Assembly: GCA_038818725.1 (NCBI GenBank)
Contig: JAWAYL010000001.1
Coordinates: 8,445 to 72,444, forward strand
Length of the DNA stretch: 64,000 nucleotides
From: JACIWB01 sp038818725
Lineage (GTDB): Archaea; Thermoplasmatota; E2; UBA202; JdFR-43
Direction of reading: 5' to 3'
The translations under genes were made by a program, and so were the position numbers. Each line of letters begins with the position of its first letter. The stretch's first letter is position 1. The notes below the pieces were generated by a model, which did not search any database, was not told where the DNA came from, and saw nothing but the letters and a program-made list of their open reading frames with translations. Positions 42,262 through 52,318 of the stretch are shown in pieces.

Positions 42262-45200
42262 ATGGAAGGGAAAAAAATGGTTTGTTGGTTTGCGGGTGTT
42301 TTAGCGATAGCAATGGTTATCTCAATAACAGCGGGAGGCGAAGATACCACCCCCCCTCAAACAATTATAACAGTGGAAGAACCAAATTGGGGGATATTGA
42401 ACCAATATGTGAGTAGCCAAACACCGATATGGATAAATGGAACAGATGATAGCTCGGGGGTAAATGCAACTTATTACAGAATAGCTTTTGATGGGTATGA
42501 GCATCCTCTCAACCCAAATGATGGTTATTGCGGAAACACCAATATTACTTACTACAATGACAAGCTTTGGTATGTTAGATACAACAATTCTGTTGACTTT
42601 GCCCCGATTTATTTGCATGAAGAATGTGTGCATACTATAAAATATTTCAGTATAGACAATGCAACAAATGTTGAAAATGTAAAAACTAAAACATTCTATG
42701 TTGATAATACGCCACCATATTCTTGGATTGTGGTAGGGGATCCTAATTACAAGGTCAATGAAACTTATTATTATGTAAAGACTTCAACAAATATAACAAT
42801 ACTTGCCAATGATTATTATGACGGAAAAGAATGTGTTGTAGGAAACTGCACAATCTGGTATAGGATATATAATAACGGTTGGGGAGAATGGCAAAAAGGA
42901 GAAGCAGGAGTAAATGTAACATTTAATTTTTCTCAAGAATGTGAGCATTACTTGGAATGGTATGCAGTTGATGCACTTGGAAACAATGAAAGTGAAAATG
43001 GAATTCATAATGTAACATTTAAAGTAGATAACACACCACCTTCTTCTACCTGCGAATTTGGTAGCCCTCAATCTACGAGCGAAGGAAAAACCTATATAAC
43101 AAGTAATACACCGATTTATTTAAATGCAACAGATGCAGGTTGTTTGCCAGGAACTTATATAATTTATTATAGAATAAATTACAGTAATTCATGGACGGAA
43201 TGGTTACATGGCAACCTAAATGAAAATATAACCTTTACATTAAATGATTTAGGAATTCCCTGGAACGAAGATTGTGAGCATATAATTGAATATTATGCAG
43301 TTGATAAATTAGGAAACCAACAAATTACACAAAGTGAAACTGTTTATGTAGATAATACTCCACCAACTATTTCAAAATCTTTTGAAGGAGCACAATACAA
43401 TCAGTATATAACATCTCAAACAACAATATATGTAAATTCAACAGATGCTGGTTTATGCCCAGTTGGTTCAGTAACACTAAATGTATCAATTTATTCATTT
43501 GGAACTGGAGGATGGACATATTATGAGACATTTGTTGAAAGTGGAACAGCAACCCGTAGCTTTACAATTCCAGAAGAATGTGAGCACTGGATAAATATAA
43601 CTGCAATTGATGATTTAGGAAATACTGCTTATCATAATGAAACTGTTTATGTAGATAATACTCCACCAACTATTTCAAAATCTTTTGAAGGACCATATTA
43701 TACAAATGGAACAAACCAATGGATAACATCTCAAACAAAAATATATGTAAATTCAACAGATAGTGGCACATGCAGAGTTCGCTCAGTTCATCTGCATGTG
43801 AAAGTATATAATGCATCAACTGGGCAATTAATCTATGATCAATGGAACAATGTAACAAGTGGAATAGCAAGGCTTAACTTTAACATTACTGAAGAATGTG
43901 AGCACTGGATAAATATAACTGCAATTGATGATTTAGGAAATACTGCTTATGATAATGAAACTGTTTATGTAGATAATACTCCACCATCTGGAACAACAAT
44001 AGAATTTGGCCAGCCGGAATATGATAATTGGATAACTTCAGCAACAAACATAACCTTAGAAGAGGGAAATGATGGAGGAATATGTAAATGTGGTATAGAT
44101 AAGATATATTATCGCATAAATGGCATAGAATATGAATATACAGCTCCATTTACAATACCAGATGAATGCAATCATACTATTGAATATTATGCAGTTGACT
44201 ATCTTGGAAATAAAGAACCAATAAACAACATAACAGTTAGGGTGGATAATACTCCGCCATTAGTGAGAAAAGAAATATATGGACCATTTGATGAAATAAA
44301 TGGGACATATGCAGTAAACTTTTCAACAATAATACATATAAAGAATGCATCTGATAGGGGATGTGATGGAGGAGTTGGTTTAGAACAAGTGGTATATAGG
44401 ATATGGAATGGCACAGCCTGGCATCCGCAAAGTGATGGCGATTCATATTGTGGAAATATCAACATAACTACAATTGGGGGAATATCCTGGTATGTGGCAA
44501 TAAATAACGCTGTTAACTTTACCAATATAACCTTCCACGAAGAATGTATCCATTATTTATTGATTGAAGCTTATGACAAACTTGGAAATAAATATTCTGA
44601 TAATGAGACATTTGCTGTAGATAATAGCAAGCCCATTTCATGGATTACAATAGGAGAGCCAAGATGGGATGGCAATGAATATACTGCTCAGAATATATCA
44701 ACCAACACAATTGTACATTTACATGGACAGGACTGGGGGTGCTTATCTCGCTGGAAGATAAAATATAAAATAGATGATGAAGATTGGAAAGAAGGAGGAT
44801 GGTTTGAAGTAATTAATTTAACATTTGGTTCAGGAAACCATACTTTGGAATGGTTTGCAACTGATGGAGTAAATGAAGAAGTACATCATACACATAACTT
44901 CTACGTGATAAAGACACCGATTTCAAACTTCAGTTATACTCCTTCCTCTATCACAACTTCTACAATAGTTGTATTCATTGCGGATGAATATAAAAATCCA
45001 ATAATAAACTTTACCTGGAATTTTGGAGACGGATACAATGGATATGGAGGAATAATAACACATCATTATACATCACCAGGTATGTTTAATGTTACATTAA
45101 CAGCAAAAGCATTTGGTGGCTTGCTCGAAGAATCAACAACAAAAAGTCTGACAGTAATAGCATCCCATCCAGATTTTTATCCACCTGTTGCAAACTTTAA

Positions 45201-46536
45201 ATGGTATCCAGAATCTCCTTACACTATAGACGAGATTGAATTTATTGATCTCTCATATGATACCGATGAAGGTGGCAATGAGATACTTTCATGGCTTTGG
45301 TATTTTGGAGACGGAGATATTTCAACTGAGGCAAATCCACACCATAAATATCGTGAGAATGGCACCTATACCGTGACTTTGTATGTATGGGATGATGAAG
45401 GAGCAGTAAACTGGACTTCCAAATACATAGTAGTGAATAATACTCCTCCAATAGCTGATTTCAATTGGAATTCTGCATGGTATACTGTAAATTTCATTGA
45501 TAACTCAAGTGATCCAGATGGACATATAGTTAATTGGACATGGAATTTTGGAGATGGAAACATTGGTTATGACAAAAATCCGCAGCATACCTATAGCGAG
45601 AATGGAATTTATTATGTCACCTTAACAGTTAGAGATAATGATGGAGCTGAGGCAAGCATAACAAAAGAAATTTGGGTAGCCATACAAAGTCCAGTTGCAA
45701 ACTTTACTATCGAGCCATGCTGCGGAATAATTGGCGAGACAATATACTTCAACAGCACTTCATATGATCCAGATGAAGATATAATAAATTGGACATGGGA
45801 TTTTGGAGATGGAAGCATTGGTTACGGAGAAAAAACAACTCACCAATATTCTGCTGCAGGAGAATATAATGTTATTTTAACAGTTACTGATACAGATGGA
45901 ATAAAAAATTCAACAAATAAAACAATAAAAATATACGGAAGAACATCATTTACATTTACTTTCTATTATGGATGGAATTTGATAACAATACCATTAACAT
46001 ATGAAGGAAATGCAAGCGATTTAGCTTCTCTTATAACCCAAAAAACTGGAGCAAATGTATTGGCTATAGCAAGATGGAATGCATCAAGGGATATGTTTGA
46101 AATGTGGATTTCCTACGACGAAAGTATTGACTTTCCAATAGAAGAGGGAGTTGGGTATTTCATATATGTACAAGGCAACGTTACCTTTACATTAGAAGAA
46201 CATTATCCAGTATTGAGAGTAAAAGTTCCTCTCCAAGCAAGGCAAATACCCCCAGAAAACATGTCGGAAACAAACTGGAATCTGATAGGATGGTTTAAAT
46301 ATGAATCAATGAATGTAACTCAGTTCTTGCCATATTTCGTTGAAAAAGTTACAGGAATCAACAATACTACAGGAACACAGGTAAGTATATGGGATGCAAT
46401 AAATCAAGGATACATCAACTATTTACCAATACCTGGATGGGCAACATTCTTTAATATAGAACAGGGAATGGGTGTGTTTGTGTGGCTGCGACCGATTCCC
46501 GAGGGAAGCTACTGGAAAGATGAGCAATGCCCATAA
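42262..46536 (+). CDS. Giant secreted protein with cysteine-paired Ig-like repeats and PKD domains
   Basis: This 1424-aa protein has an N-terminal signal helix (MVCWFAGVLAIAMVISITAGG). About eight modules of roughly 90-110 residues follow (to about residue 880). Each ends near DNTPP and most contain a cysteine after D-x-G and another in E-C-E-H or a variant, suggesting one disulfide per module. Four PKD domains come next (WNFGDGY, WYFGDGD, WNFGDGN, WDFGDGS). The C-terminal domain has twice the pattern WNLI.IPL or WNLIGWF with GVGYFIYVQG and GMGVFVWLRP. There is no C-terminal anchor. It is the first gene of an operon; the next start lies ten bases before its stop. Confidence 0.84.
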   Translation: MEGKKMVCWFAGVLAIAMVISITAGGEDTTPPQTIITVEEPNWGILNQYVSSQTPIWINGTDDSSGVNATYYRIAFDGYEHPLNPNDGYCGNTNITYYNDKLWYVRYNNSVDFAPIYLHEECVHTIKYFSIDNATNVENVKTKTFYVDNTPPYSWIVVGDPNYKVNETYYYVKTSTNITILANDYYDGKECVVGNCTIWYRIYNNGWGEWQKGEAGVNVTFNFSQECEHYLEWYAVDALGNNESENGIHNVTFKVDNTPPSSTCEFGSPQSTSEGKTYITSNTPIYLNATDAGCLPGTYIIYYRINYSNSWTEWLHGNLNENITFTLNDLGIPWNEDCEHIIEYYAVDKLGNQQITQSETVYVDNTPPTISKSFEGAQYNQYITSQTTIYVNSTDAGLCPVGSVTLNVSIYSFGTGGWTYYETFVESGTATRSFTIPEECEHWINITAIDDLGNTAYHNETVYVDNTPPTISKSFEGPYYTNGTNQWITSQTKIYVNSTDSGTCRVRSVHLHVKVYNASTGQLIYDQWNNVTSGIARLNFNITEECEHWINITAIDDLGNTAYDNETVYVDNTPPSGTTIEFGQPEYDNWITSATNITLEEGNDGGICKCGIDKIYYRINGIEYEYTAPFTIPDECNHTIEYYAVDYLGNKEPINNITVRVDNTPPLVRKEIYGPFDEINGTYAVNFSTIIHIKNASDRGCDGGVGLEQVVYRIWNGTAWHPQSDGDSYCGNINITTIGGISWYVAINNAVNFTNITFHEECIHYLLIEAYDKLGNKYSDNETFAVDNSKPISWITIGEPRWDGNEYTAQNISTNTIVHLHGQDWGCLSRWKIKYKIDDEDWKEGGWFEVINLTFGSGNHTLEWFATDGVNEEVHHTHNFYVIKTPISNFSYTPSSITTSTIVVFIADEYKNPIINFTWNFGDGYNGYGGIITHHYTSPGMFNVTLTAKAFGGLLEESTTKSLTVIASHPDFYPPVANFKWYPESPYTIDEIEFIDLSYDTDEGGNEILSWLWYFGDGDISTEANPHHKYRENGTYTVTLYVWDDEGAVNWTSKYIVVNNTPPIADFNWNSAWYTVNFIDNSSDPDGHIVNWTWNFGDGNIGYDKNPQHTYSENGIYYVTLTVRDNDGAEASITKEIWVAIQSPVANFTIEPCCGIIGETIYFNSTSYDPDEDIINWTWDFGDGSIGYGEKTTHQYSAAGEYNVILTVTDTDGIKNSTNKTIKIYGRTSFTFTFYYGWNLITIPLTYEGNASDLASLITQKTGANVLAIARWNASRDMFEMWISYDESIDFPIEEGVGYFIYVQGNVTFTLEEHYPVLRVKVPLQARQIPPENMSETNWNLIGWFKYESMNVTQFLPYFVEKVTGINNTTGTQVSIWDAINQGYINYLPIPGWATFFNIEQGMGVFVWLRPIPEGSYWKDEQCP
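43335..43389 (+). repeat. 55-bp exact direct repeat, copy 1
   Basis: A 55-base stretch encoding ETVYVDNTPPTISKSFEG recurs exactly at 43638-43692, 303 bases (101 codons) away. The period equals one repeat module of the protein. Confidence 0.88.
43573..43668 (+). repeat. 96-bp direct repeat, copy 1
   Basis: This 96-base stretch, encoding the EECEHWINITAIDDLGN end of a module, recurs at 43891-43986 with one mismatch, 318 bases away. Confidence 0.88.
43638..43692 (+). repeat. 55-bp exact direct repeat, copy 2
   Basis: This is the second copy of the 55-base repeat at 43335-43389. Recombination between them would add or remove exactly one in-frame module. Confidence 0.88.
43891..43986 (+). repeat. 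96-bp direct repeat, copy 2
   Basis: This is the second copy of the 96-base repeat at 43573-43668. The offset of 318 bases is a multiple of three, so recombination would keep the frame. Confidence 0.88.
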
Positions 46537-48353
46537 AAACTATTCTCTTTTCCCTTTTTTTAATTTTGTTTTTTTCTTTTGTTAATTCTCAACCCCCAAC
46601 CCCTCATCCAGTGTGTGGTTATATATACTATGGTATAAGTAATATTCCAATAGATAATGCTTCTCTTATTATAACAAATTTTCAAAAAAATATTTCAATA
46701 AATATTGAAACAGATGAAAACGGTTTTTATATTTTCAACGGAACAGATATAGGGGAAAACGGGGATTTGATAAATATATTTGTATATAAAAACGAAAGAT
46801 GGAGTGGAAATAAATCAATAAAACTAGATTTTTCCTATGCTTTTCAAGATATTGATATAAATCTTTTTCCTTTATGGAATAATAAGCCGAGTAGACCTAT
46901 CATAAATGGTTCTTCTTATGGGCATCCAAATGTTTCCTATAATTTTGTTATAAATTGCGAGGATAATGATAACGATTTTTTTCAATATTTAATAGATTGG
47001 GACAATGATGGAATAATGGATGAATTCAGCTCATGGACAAAAACTTATGTTACAAATCACTTATGGAACGAAACTGGATTTTATGAAATAAGGATAGTGG
47101 TTAAAGATACAAGCGAAGAAGAAAATGAAACCTTATTTAATATGATTATAGAAAAAGAAAACATCCCTCCCTACGCGAATTTTACTTATCTTCCTGAAGA
47201 AATATATGAAAAAGAAAAGATAAAATTTATAGACAAATCAATAGATGAAGATGGATTTATAGTTAATTATACGTGGGAGTTTGGCGACGGTAACATAAGT
47301 TATGAGAGGAATCCGGAACATGTATATGAAAAAAGTGGAGAATATAATGTAACTTTAATTGTTATGGATAACAATGGGAGCACATCAAATAAAAAAATTC
47401 AAATAGAAGTAAAGCTAAATCATCCTCCTAATAAACCAGCTTTGCTATATCCACCAAATGGAGCAACTGGAATAAGCATTAATCCTACTTTATCATGGGA
47501 ATGTAGCGATGTTGATGGAGGTGCCTTAACTTATGATGTTTATTTTGGAACTTCTTCGCCGCCACCAAAGTTAGCAACAGTTACAACTACAAGCTATAAT
47601 CCAGGAACATTAAGCTATTCAACTACTTATTACTGGAGAATAGTAGCTAAAGATGGAAAAGAAGAAAATTCATCAGATATATGGCAATTTACAACTACGG
47701 CATATACTCCTCCATCTGCAAATCAGCCACCTACTTGCTCATTAAATGCAAATGTTAGCCATGGATATGCTCCTCTCTATGTTAATTTTATAATAAATGC
47801 AAGCGATACTGACGGAAGCATAGTAAGCTGGGAGCTAGATGTAAATAATGATGGAATTGCTGAATACAATGGCTCTGTTTTGCCAGCAACAAAAGAATAT
47901 GTTTATAATAGCCCAGGAAATTATACAGCAAGGTTAAAAATAATCGATGATAAAGGAGCAAGTAGTGATGTAACAATAACAATATTGGTTTTGAATCGCC
48001 CTCCGAGTGTTAGGATAATATCTCCCAAAAACGGTGAAACAGTTAGAAAAAATTTCCTTGTATATGGAGAAGGAGAAGATGTAGACGGAAATATATTTCT
48101 GGTAGAAATAAGAGTAGATGGAGGAGAATGGAAAATTGCAAATGGTACAACAAAGTGGAATTATTCTCTAGAATTAAGTAAAGGAGAGCATATTATAGAA
48201 GCAAGAAGTTACGATGGAGTGAATTACAGTGAAGTTTTTTCCATCAAAATAAAAGTAGAAGATAAAAAAATACCATCCTTTGAGACAGTGATTGTTTTGA
48301 TCACTCTTCTTTTCCTAATTTGGAAAAATAAATATAGAAAAAAATTATTTTGA
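46527..48353 (+). CDS. Surface protein with PKD and fibronectin-like domains and sorting-like C-terminus
   Basis: This 608-aa protein has a signal peptide (TILFSLFLILFFSFVNS). It carries an N-terminal carboxypeptidase-regulatory-like domain (CGYIYYGISNIPIDNASL), a PKD domain with WEFGDGN, a fibronectin-type segment (LSYSTTYYWRIVAKDG) and further Ig-like domains. It ends DKKIPSFE, a membrane helix and KNKYRKKLF. The start overlaps the preceding gene by ten bases and no independent promoter is seen. Confidence 0.82.
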   Translation: MPIKTILFSLFLILFFSFVNSQPPTPHPVCGYIYYGISNIPIDNASLIITNFQKNISINIETDENGFYIFNGTDIGENGDLINIFVYKNERWSGNKSIKLDFSYAFQDIDINLFPLWNNKPSRPIINGSSYGHPNVSYNFVINCEDNDNDFFQYLIDWDNDGIMDEFSSWTKTYVTNHLWNETGFYEIRIVVKDTSEEENETLFNMIIEKENIPPYANFTYLPEEIYEKEKIKFIDKSIDEDGFIVNYTWEFGDGNISYERNPEHVYEKSGEYNVTLIVMDNNGSTSNKKIQIEVKLNHPPNKPALLYPPNGATGISINPTLSWECSDVDGGALTYDVYFGTSSPPPKLATVTTTSYNPGTLSYSTTYYWRIVAKDGKEENSSDIWQFTTTAYTPPSANQPPTCSLNANVSHGYAPLYVNFIINASDTDGSIVSWELDVNNDGIAEYNGSVLPATKEYVYNSPGNYTARLKIIDDKGASSDVTITILVLNRPPSVRIISPKNGETVRKNFLVYGEGEDVDGNIFLVEIRVDGGEWKIANGTTKWNYSLELSKGEHIIEARSYDGVNYSEVFSIKIKVEDKKIPSFETVIVLITLLFLIWKNKYRKKLF

Positions 48354-48357
48354 AAAT

Positions 48358-49359
48358 ATGAAAAAAATAGCCGTGTTAGTAACATTTTCAATTTTGTTTA
48401 ATTTTTCTTTTTCTCAACCAATTGAGGGACCGCATGCTATCTGTGGAAATATTTATCTCGGAAACGGTGCCTCAATTTCAAATTTTACAATGATCGCAAT
48501 TAACCTGAATAGAGGAGATATTATAGAAAATGAAAGAATATACAAAAACTCTAACTATTATCAGTTTGATGTAGGAAAACCTGGCCCTAGTTGGAAAGAC
48601 GGAGACACCGTGAGAATAATAGTTAATTCCACTTATAATAATGTTTTATTTGAAGGAATAAAAGAATTTAAGATAACAAAAGATTCTCCTTATCAAAAAA
48701 TAGATGTTTATTTATATCCTCCTCCTCCTTCCTCTCCTTCATTAATCGGGATTAAAAAAGGATATATAAAGAGGTCTTATAATTTTAATGTATCTTCCTC
48801 TGACCCAAATAATTTTAAAATTTCTTATGGAATTGATTGGGACGGAGACGAAACAATAGATGAATGGTCACCATTAATTGATTCCGGAAAAATTTTTAGT
48901 GCCGAGAATTCTTGGGATACCGAGGGAAAATACACATTAAAAATAGTTGCTAAAAATGAATATGAAGCATCTTCCTTTTCTTATTTTTTTATAGAGATTT
49001 ATTCACAACCTTATATACATATTCTTTATCCGAAGGGAGGAGAAACTCTAAGAGGAAAAATTAAAATTTTATGGAATACAACTTATGAAAAAGTTACTAT
49101 CGAATATGGTGATGATACTTTTTGGGATACAATTGCATCCATTAATAATAGCGGAGAATATGAATGGGACACAACGAAATGTAAAGACGGAAAATACAAA
49201 ATAAGAATAATTGCCAACGAAAACGATTTCATGAGTGAAGAAATTTCTGATTATTTTTATATAAAAAATGATAAAAAAATTCCCTCCCCCTCTTTCTTTA
49301 TAATATGCATAATTTTAGCTATTTTAATAATGATAAAGAAAAAATTTCATATCTCATAA
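48358..49359 (+). CDS. Surface protein with sorting-like C-terminus
   Basis: This 333-aa protein has a signal peptide (KKIAVLVTFSILFNFSFS). Its N-terminal domain resembles that of the preceding protein (AICGNIYLGNGASISNFT), with further beta domains (GIDWDGDETIDEW, GGETLRGKIKILWNTTYEKV). It ends DKKIPSPSF, a helix and KKKFHIS, a variant of the C-terminus of its neighbour. It is the last gene of the operon, four bases after the previous stop. It overlaps the convergent abce1 gene by 13 bases. Confidence 0.8.
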   Translation: MKKIAVLVTFSILFNFSFSQPIEGPHAICGNIYLGNGASISNFTMIAINLNRGDIIENERIYKNSNYYQFDVGKPGPSWKDGDTVRIIVNSTYNNVLFEGIKEFKITKDSPYQKIDVYLYPPPPSSPSLIGIKKGYIKRSYNFNVSSSDPNNFKISYGIDWDGDETIDEWSPLIDSGKIFSAENSWDTEGKYTLKIVAKNEYEASSFSYFFIEIYSQPYIHILYPKGGETLRGKIKILWNTTYEKVTIEYGDDTFWDTIASINNSGEYEWDTTKCKDGKYKIRIIANENDFMSEEISDYFYIKNDKKIPSPSFFIICIILAILIMIKKKFHIS

Positions 49360-51071
49360 TAATATTCTCCTGCTTCTTTTTGCTCTCTGTCAAGGCGCGA
49401 GTCGATTTTATTTATTCTAGGTCTATTGCTATCTTCATCTCTCCTAAATGTAATCTCTAAATCTTTTAAAAATAAATTCATTCCTTCCCTTAAGCTCATT
49501 GGTCCCTTAGCAAATCCCTTTCTGCCAGGCTCACCATAAAAAACCATTAGTGCTTGGCTAACCATATCAACAAAATATATATCGTGCTCAACAACCATAC
49601 ATGCCTTTCCTTCTTTTTCCATAACTCTTTTTATGGTTTTTGCGACTTTCATTCTTTGTTTTGCATCTAAATATGCAGAGGGCTCATCTATTAAATATAA
49701 ATCTGCTTCTAAACTCAAGCAATAGGCAATTGCAACAGTTTGGAGCTCTCCACCAGACAAATTTTTTAAATCATTATCATAAAAATATTTTATATCAAGA
49801 GGATGTAAAACTTCTTTTTCATATAAACTATGAAATTTATCTTTGTTTTTCTCAAAAAGTTCTTCTACCTTGCCTTCTTCCGCTCTTATATATTGCGGCT
49901 TATAGCTTATTTTTATTTTTTTATCTATTTTTCCTTCATCTGGCTCAATTATTCCAGCGAGAAGCTTTATAAAAGTTGTTTTTCCAATTCCATTTGGACC
50001 AACAATTCCAATAACTTCCCCCTTATTTATCTTTCCCTCATTTACAATTAATTCAAAACCATCATATTTTTTCCTCAATTTATTAAAAATTATTAAATTT
50101 TCTGTTTCCTTAAAATCTCGAGGAGGATGCTTTTCAAACTTTATTTCATCACCAAACCTTACATTTTCCTCCTTTAAGTAACCCGAGAGATATATATTTA
50201 TACCATGTCTTGCATTTTTTGCATCAGACACTATTCCATAAACTCCTCTTTTACCATATAAAATATAAATAATATCTGCAAGAAAATCCATCACTGCTAA
50301 ATCATGTTCAACAACAACAACCATCTTATCTTCTGATATTTTTCTTATGATTTTTGCAATTTCCATTCTATTTTTTATATCTAAATAAGAAGTTGGCTCA
50401 TCAAAAAGGTAAAGATCAGCATCTTCTCTTAAGGCAGCGAAAATAGCAACTTTTTGAAGCTCCCCTCCAGAAAGCTCACTCATCTTTTTATCGCTCATTC
50501 CCTCAATTTCATCTTCAATTCCTTTTTCTGAGAGAAAATCCTTTACACTTCCTTGGTAGCTTGCTAAATTGTCTATATATTGTGGTTTTATTGAAATTTT
50601 TAAATTTTTTTCAGAGATATTTTTTAAAAAATTATATAATTCTGTTCCTCTATATGTATCAGTTATCTCCTCCCAGCTTGGTTCTTTTTCTATTCTCCCT
50701 AAATTTGGCTTTATTTCACCAGATAAAATTTTTATTGCAGTTGTTTTTCCAATCCCATTTTCACCAAGCAATCCAACAACTTTTCCCTTTTTTGGAATCG
50801 GTAAGCGAAATAGTCTGAAACCATTTTCTCCATATTGATGCACAACACTCTCTTTTAGTTCCTCAGGCAAATTTTCTATATGAATGGCTTTAAAAGGACA
50901 TTTATGAATGCATATCCCACATCCTACACATAATTGCTCTGATATAATTGGCTTATTAGCTTCCATCGAAATAACTTCAACACCACTCCTTACTTTTGGA
51001 CAATATTTTACACATTCCATTGAACATTTTTTTGGCTGGCATCTATCCCTGTTCAACACAGCAATTCTCAT
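49347..51071 (-). CDS. abce1: Ribosome-recycling ATPase ABCE1 (Rli1)
   Basis: This 574-aa protein has the full ABCE1 architecture. The N-terminal Fe-S domain has CQPKKCSMECVKYCP and CVGCGICIHKCP. The two ABC ATPase domains have Walker A GENGIGKTT and GPNGIGKTT and signature motifs LSGGELQKV and LSGGELQTV. It splits ribosomes after termination and depends on its two [4Fe-4S] clusters. It overlaps acdA by four bases. Confidence 0.95.
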   Translation of the reverse strand: MRIAVLNRDRCQPKKCSMECVKYCPKVRSGVEVISMEANKPIISEQLCVGCGICIHKCPFKAIHIENLPEELKESVVHQYGENGFRLFRLPIPKKGKVVGLLGENGIGKTTAIKILSGEIKPNLGRIEKEPSWEEITDTYRGTELYNFLKNISEKNLKISIKPQYIDNLASYQGSVKDFLSEKGIEDEIEGMSDKKMSELSGGELQKVAIFAALREDADLYLFDEPTSYLDIKNRMEIAKIIRKISEDKMVVVVEHDLAVMDFLADIIYILYGKRGVYGIVSDAKNARHGINIYLSGYLKEENVRFGDEIKFEKHPPRDFKETENLIIFNKLRKKYDGFELIVNEGKINKGEVIGIVGPNGIGKTTFIKLLAGIIEPDEGKIDKKIKISYKPQYIRAEEGKVEELFEKNKDKFHSLYEKEVLHPLDIKYFYDNDLKNLSGGELQTVAIAYCLSLEADLYLIDEPSAYLDAKQRMKVAKTIKRVMEKEGKACMVVEHDIYFVDMVSQALMVFYGEPGRKGFAKGPMSLREGMNLFLKDLEITFRRDEDSNRPRINKIDSRLDREQKEAGEYYYEI

Positions 51072-52318
51072 TTTCTCAAGGAATAACCAACAATTTTATC
51101 AATAGAATTTATCGCAACTCTTGGCTCTTCAAAAACAGGTATTTTAAGTTTTAACAACTTTTTCTTTTGTTCTTCTACAAATTTTCCACCCATACATATT
51201 GAAATAAGATATTTTCCTGATTTTTTTAAACCAGAGTAAAGCTCTTTTAGGCTGGCTGCTAAAGGTGAGTCTTGAAAAACAAGTGTAAGAATAACAATAT
51301 CTTCCTTACTCTCCTCAATTGCTTTAATAAAATCCTTTGCAGTCGCGCTTCCTGTCAAATCAACAATTCCCGCAATTTCTATATTTCTCGCCTGACCCGC
51401 AAAATCGCACGCCATCACGCCCGGCCCTGCCCCATTGGTGATTATCGCAATCCTTCCGCCAGATGGAAGACCACGCATTGCAAGTATTTTCAATATCCCA
51501 AAAAATTCTTCAAAGTCATCAGCAAATATTATATTTTTCTGTCTGCAAGCGCCTTCAAATATCTTATAGTTTGTTGCCATTGCTCCAGTGTGAAGAGTTG
51601 CTGCTTTCTGTCCAAGCTCGCTTCTTCCCGCCTTTAAAACAACAACAATCTTTTTATTTTTTATCTCAAAAAAATCTTTTCCAATTTCTTCTGCATATAC
51701 TGCAACTATATCTGTTTTTTTATCATTTTCGAAATATTGAAGTAAATCAACTTCATTTACATCCGCTTTGTTGCCATAGGATACAAATTTATTAACACCT
51801 ATTCCTTCCATTGCACATTTTTCAAGAAGAGCAATTCCAAATGTTCCTGATTGCGTAATTATTGAAACATTTCCTTTTTTTGGCATATCCATGTTTCTTT
51901 GGAAAAAAGTATTGAAACCATTTTCTGAATTAAAAACACCTATACAATTTGGTCCAATAATACGCATCTTATATTTTCTTGCTAACTCAACTAACTTTTT
52001 TTCTATCTCTATTTTTCCAATTTCCTTAAATCCACCAGATATTATGACAATATTTTTTATTCCCTTTTTACCGCATTTATCTACTTCTTGAATGCATTTA
52101 TCTGCTTCAATAGCAATTACCGCTAAATCAACTTTATCATTTATTTCCTCTAAACTTTTATAACATCTTTTTCCAAGAATTTTTTTTCTATTGGGATTTA
52201 TAGGATATGCTTTTATCTCGCTTTTTATTATATTTTTAAAGATTTCATATCCTATCTTACCTTTTTTGCTGGATGCACCTACTAATGCTACGCTTCTAGG
52301 CTTGAAAAACTTATCCAT
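51068..52318 (-). CDS. acdA: ADP-forming acetyl/acyl-CoA synthetase alpha subunit
   Basis: This 416-aa protein corresponds to the alpha subunit of archaeal ADP-forming acyl-CoA synthetases. The CoA-binding Rossmann domain starts with SVALVGASSKKGKIGYEI. The ligase/succinyl-CoA-synthetase-like domains follow, with GPNCIGVFN and the phospho-His loop AATLHTGAMATN. It converts acyl-CoA, ADP and Pi to acid plus ATP, the main energy-conserving step of peptide or sugar fermentation in such archaea. The beta subunit is not here. It is consistent with H2 production by Mbh. Confidence 0.88.
   Translation of the reverse strand: MDKFFKPRSVALVGASSKKGKIGYEIFKNIIKSEIKAYPINPNRKKILGKRCYKSLEEINDKVDLAVIAIEADKCIQEVDKCGKKGIKNIVIISGGFKEIGKIEIEKKLVELARKYKMRIIGPNCIGVFNSENGFNTFFQRNMDMPKKGNVSIITQSGTFGIALLEKCAMEGIGVNKFVSYGNKADVNEVDLLQYFENDKKTDIVAVYAEEIGKDFFEIKNKKIVVVLKAGRSELGQKAATLHTGAMATNYKIFEGACRQKNIIFADDFEEFFGILKILAMRGLPSGGRIAIITNGAGPGVMACDFAGQARNIEIAGIVDLTGSATAKDFIKAIEESKEDIVILTLVFQDSPLAASLKELYSGLKKSGKYLISICMGGKFVEEQKKKLLKLKIPVFEEPRVAINSIDKIVGYSLRK

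Noticed and set aside
42262..46536. The large surface protein as a toxin or polymorphic adhesin delivered to neighbours.
   Set aside because: There is no toxin domain, immunity gene or secretion module; only beta-sandwich repeats and a C-terminal WNLI-type domain are visible.
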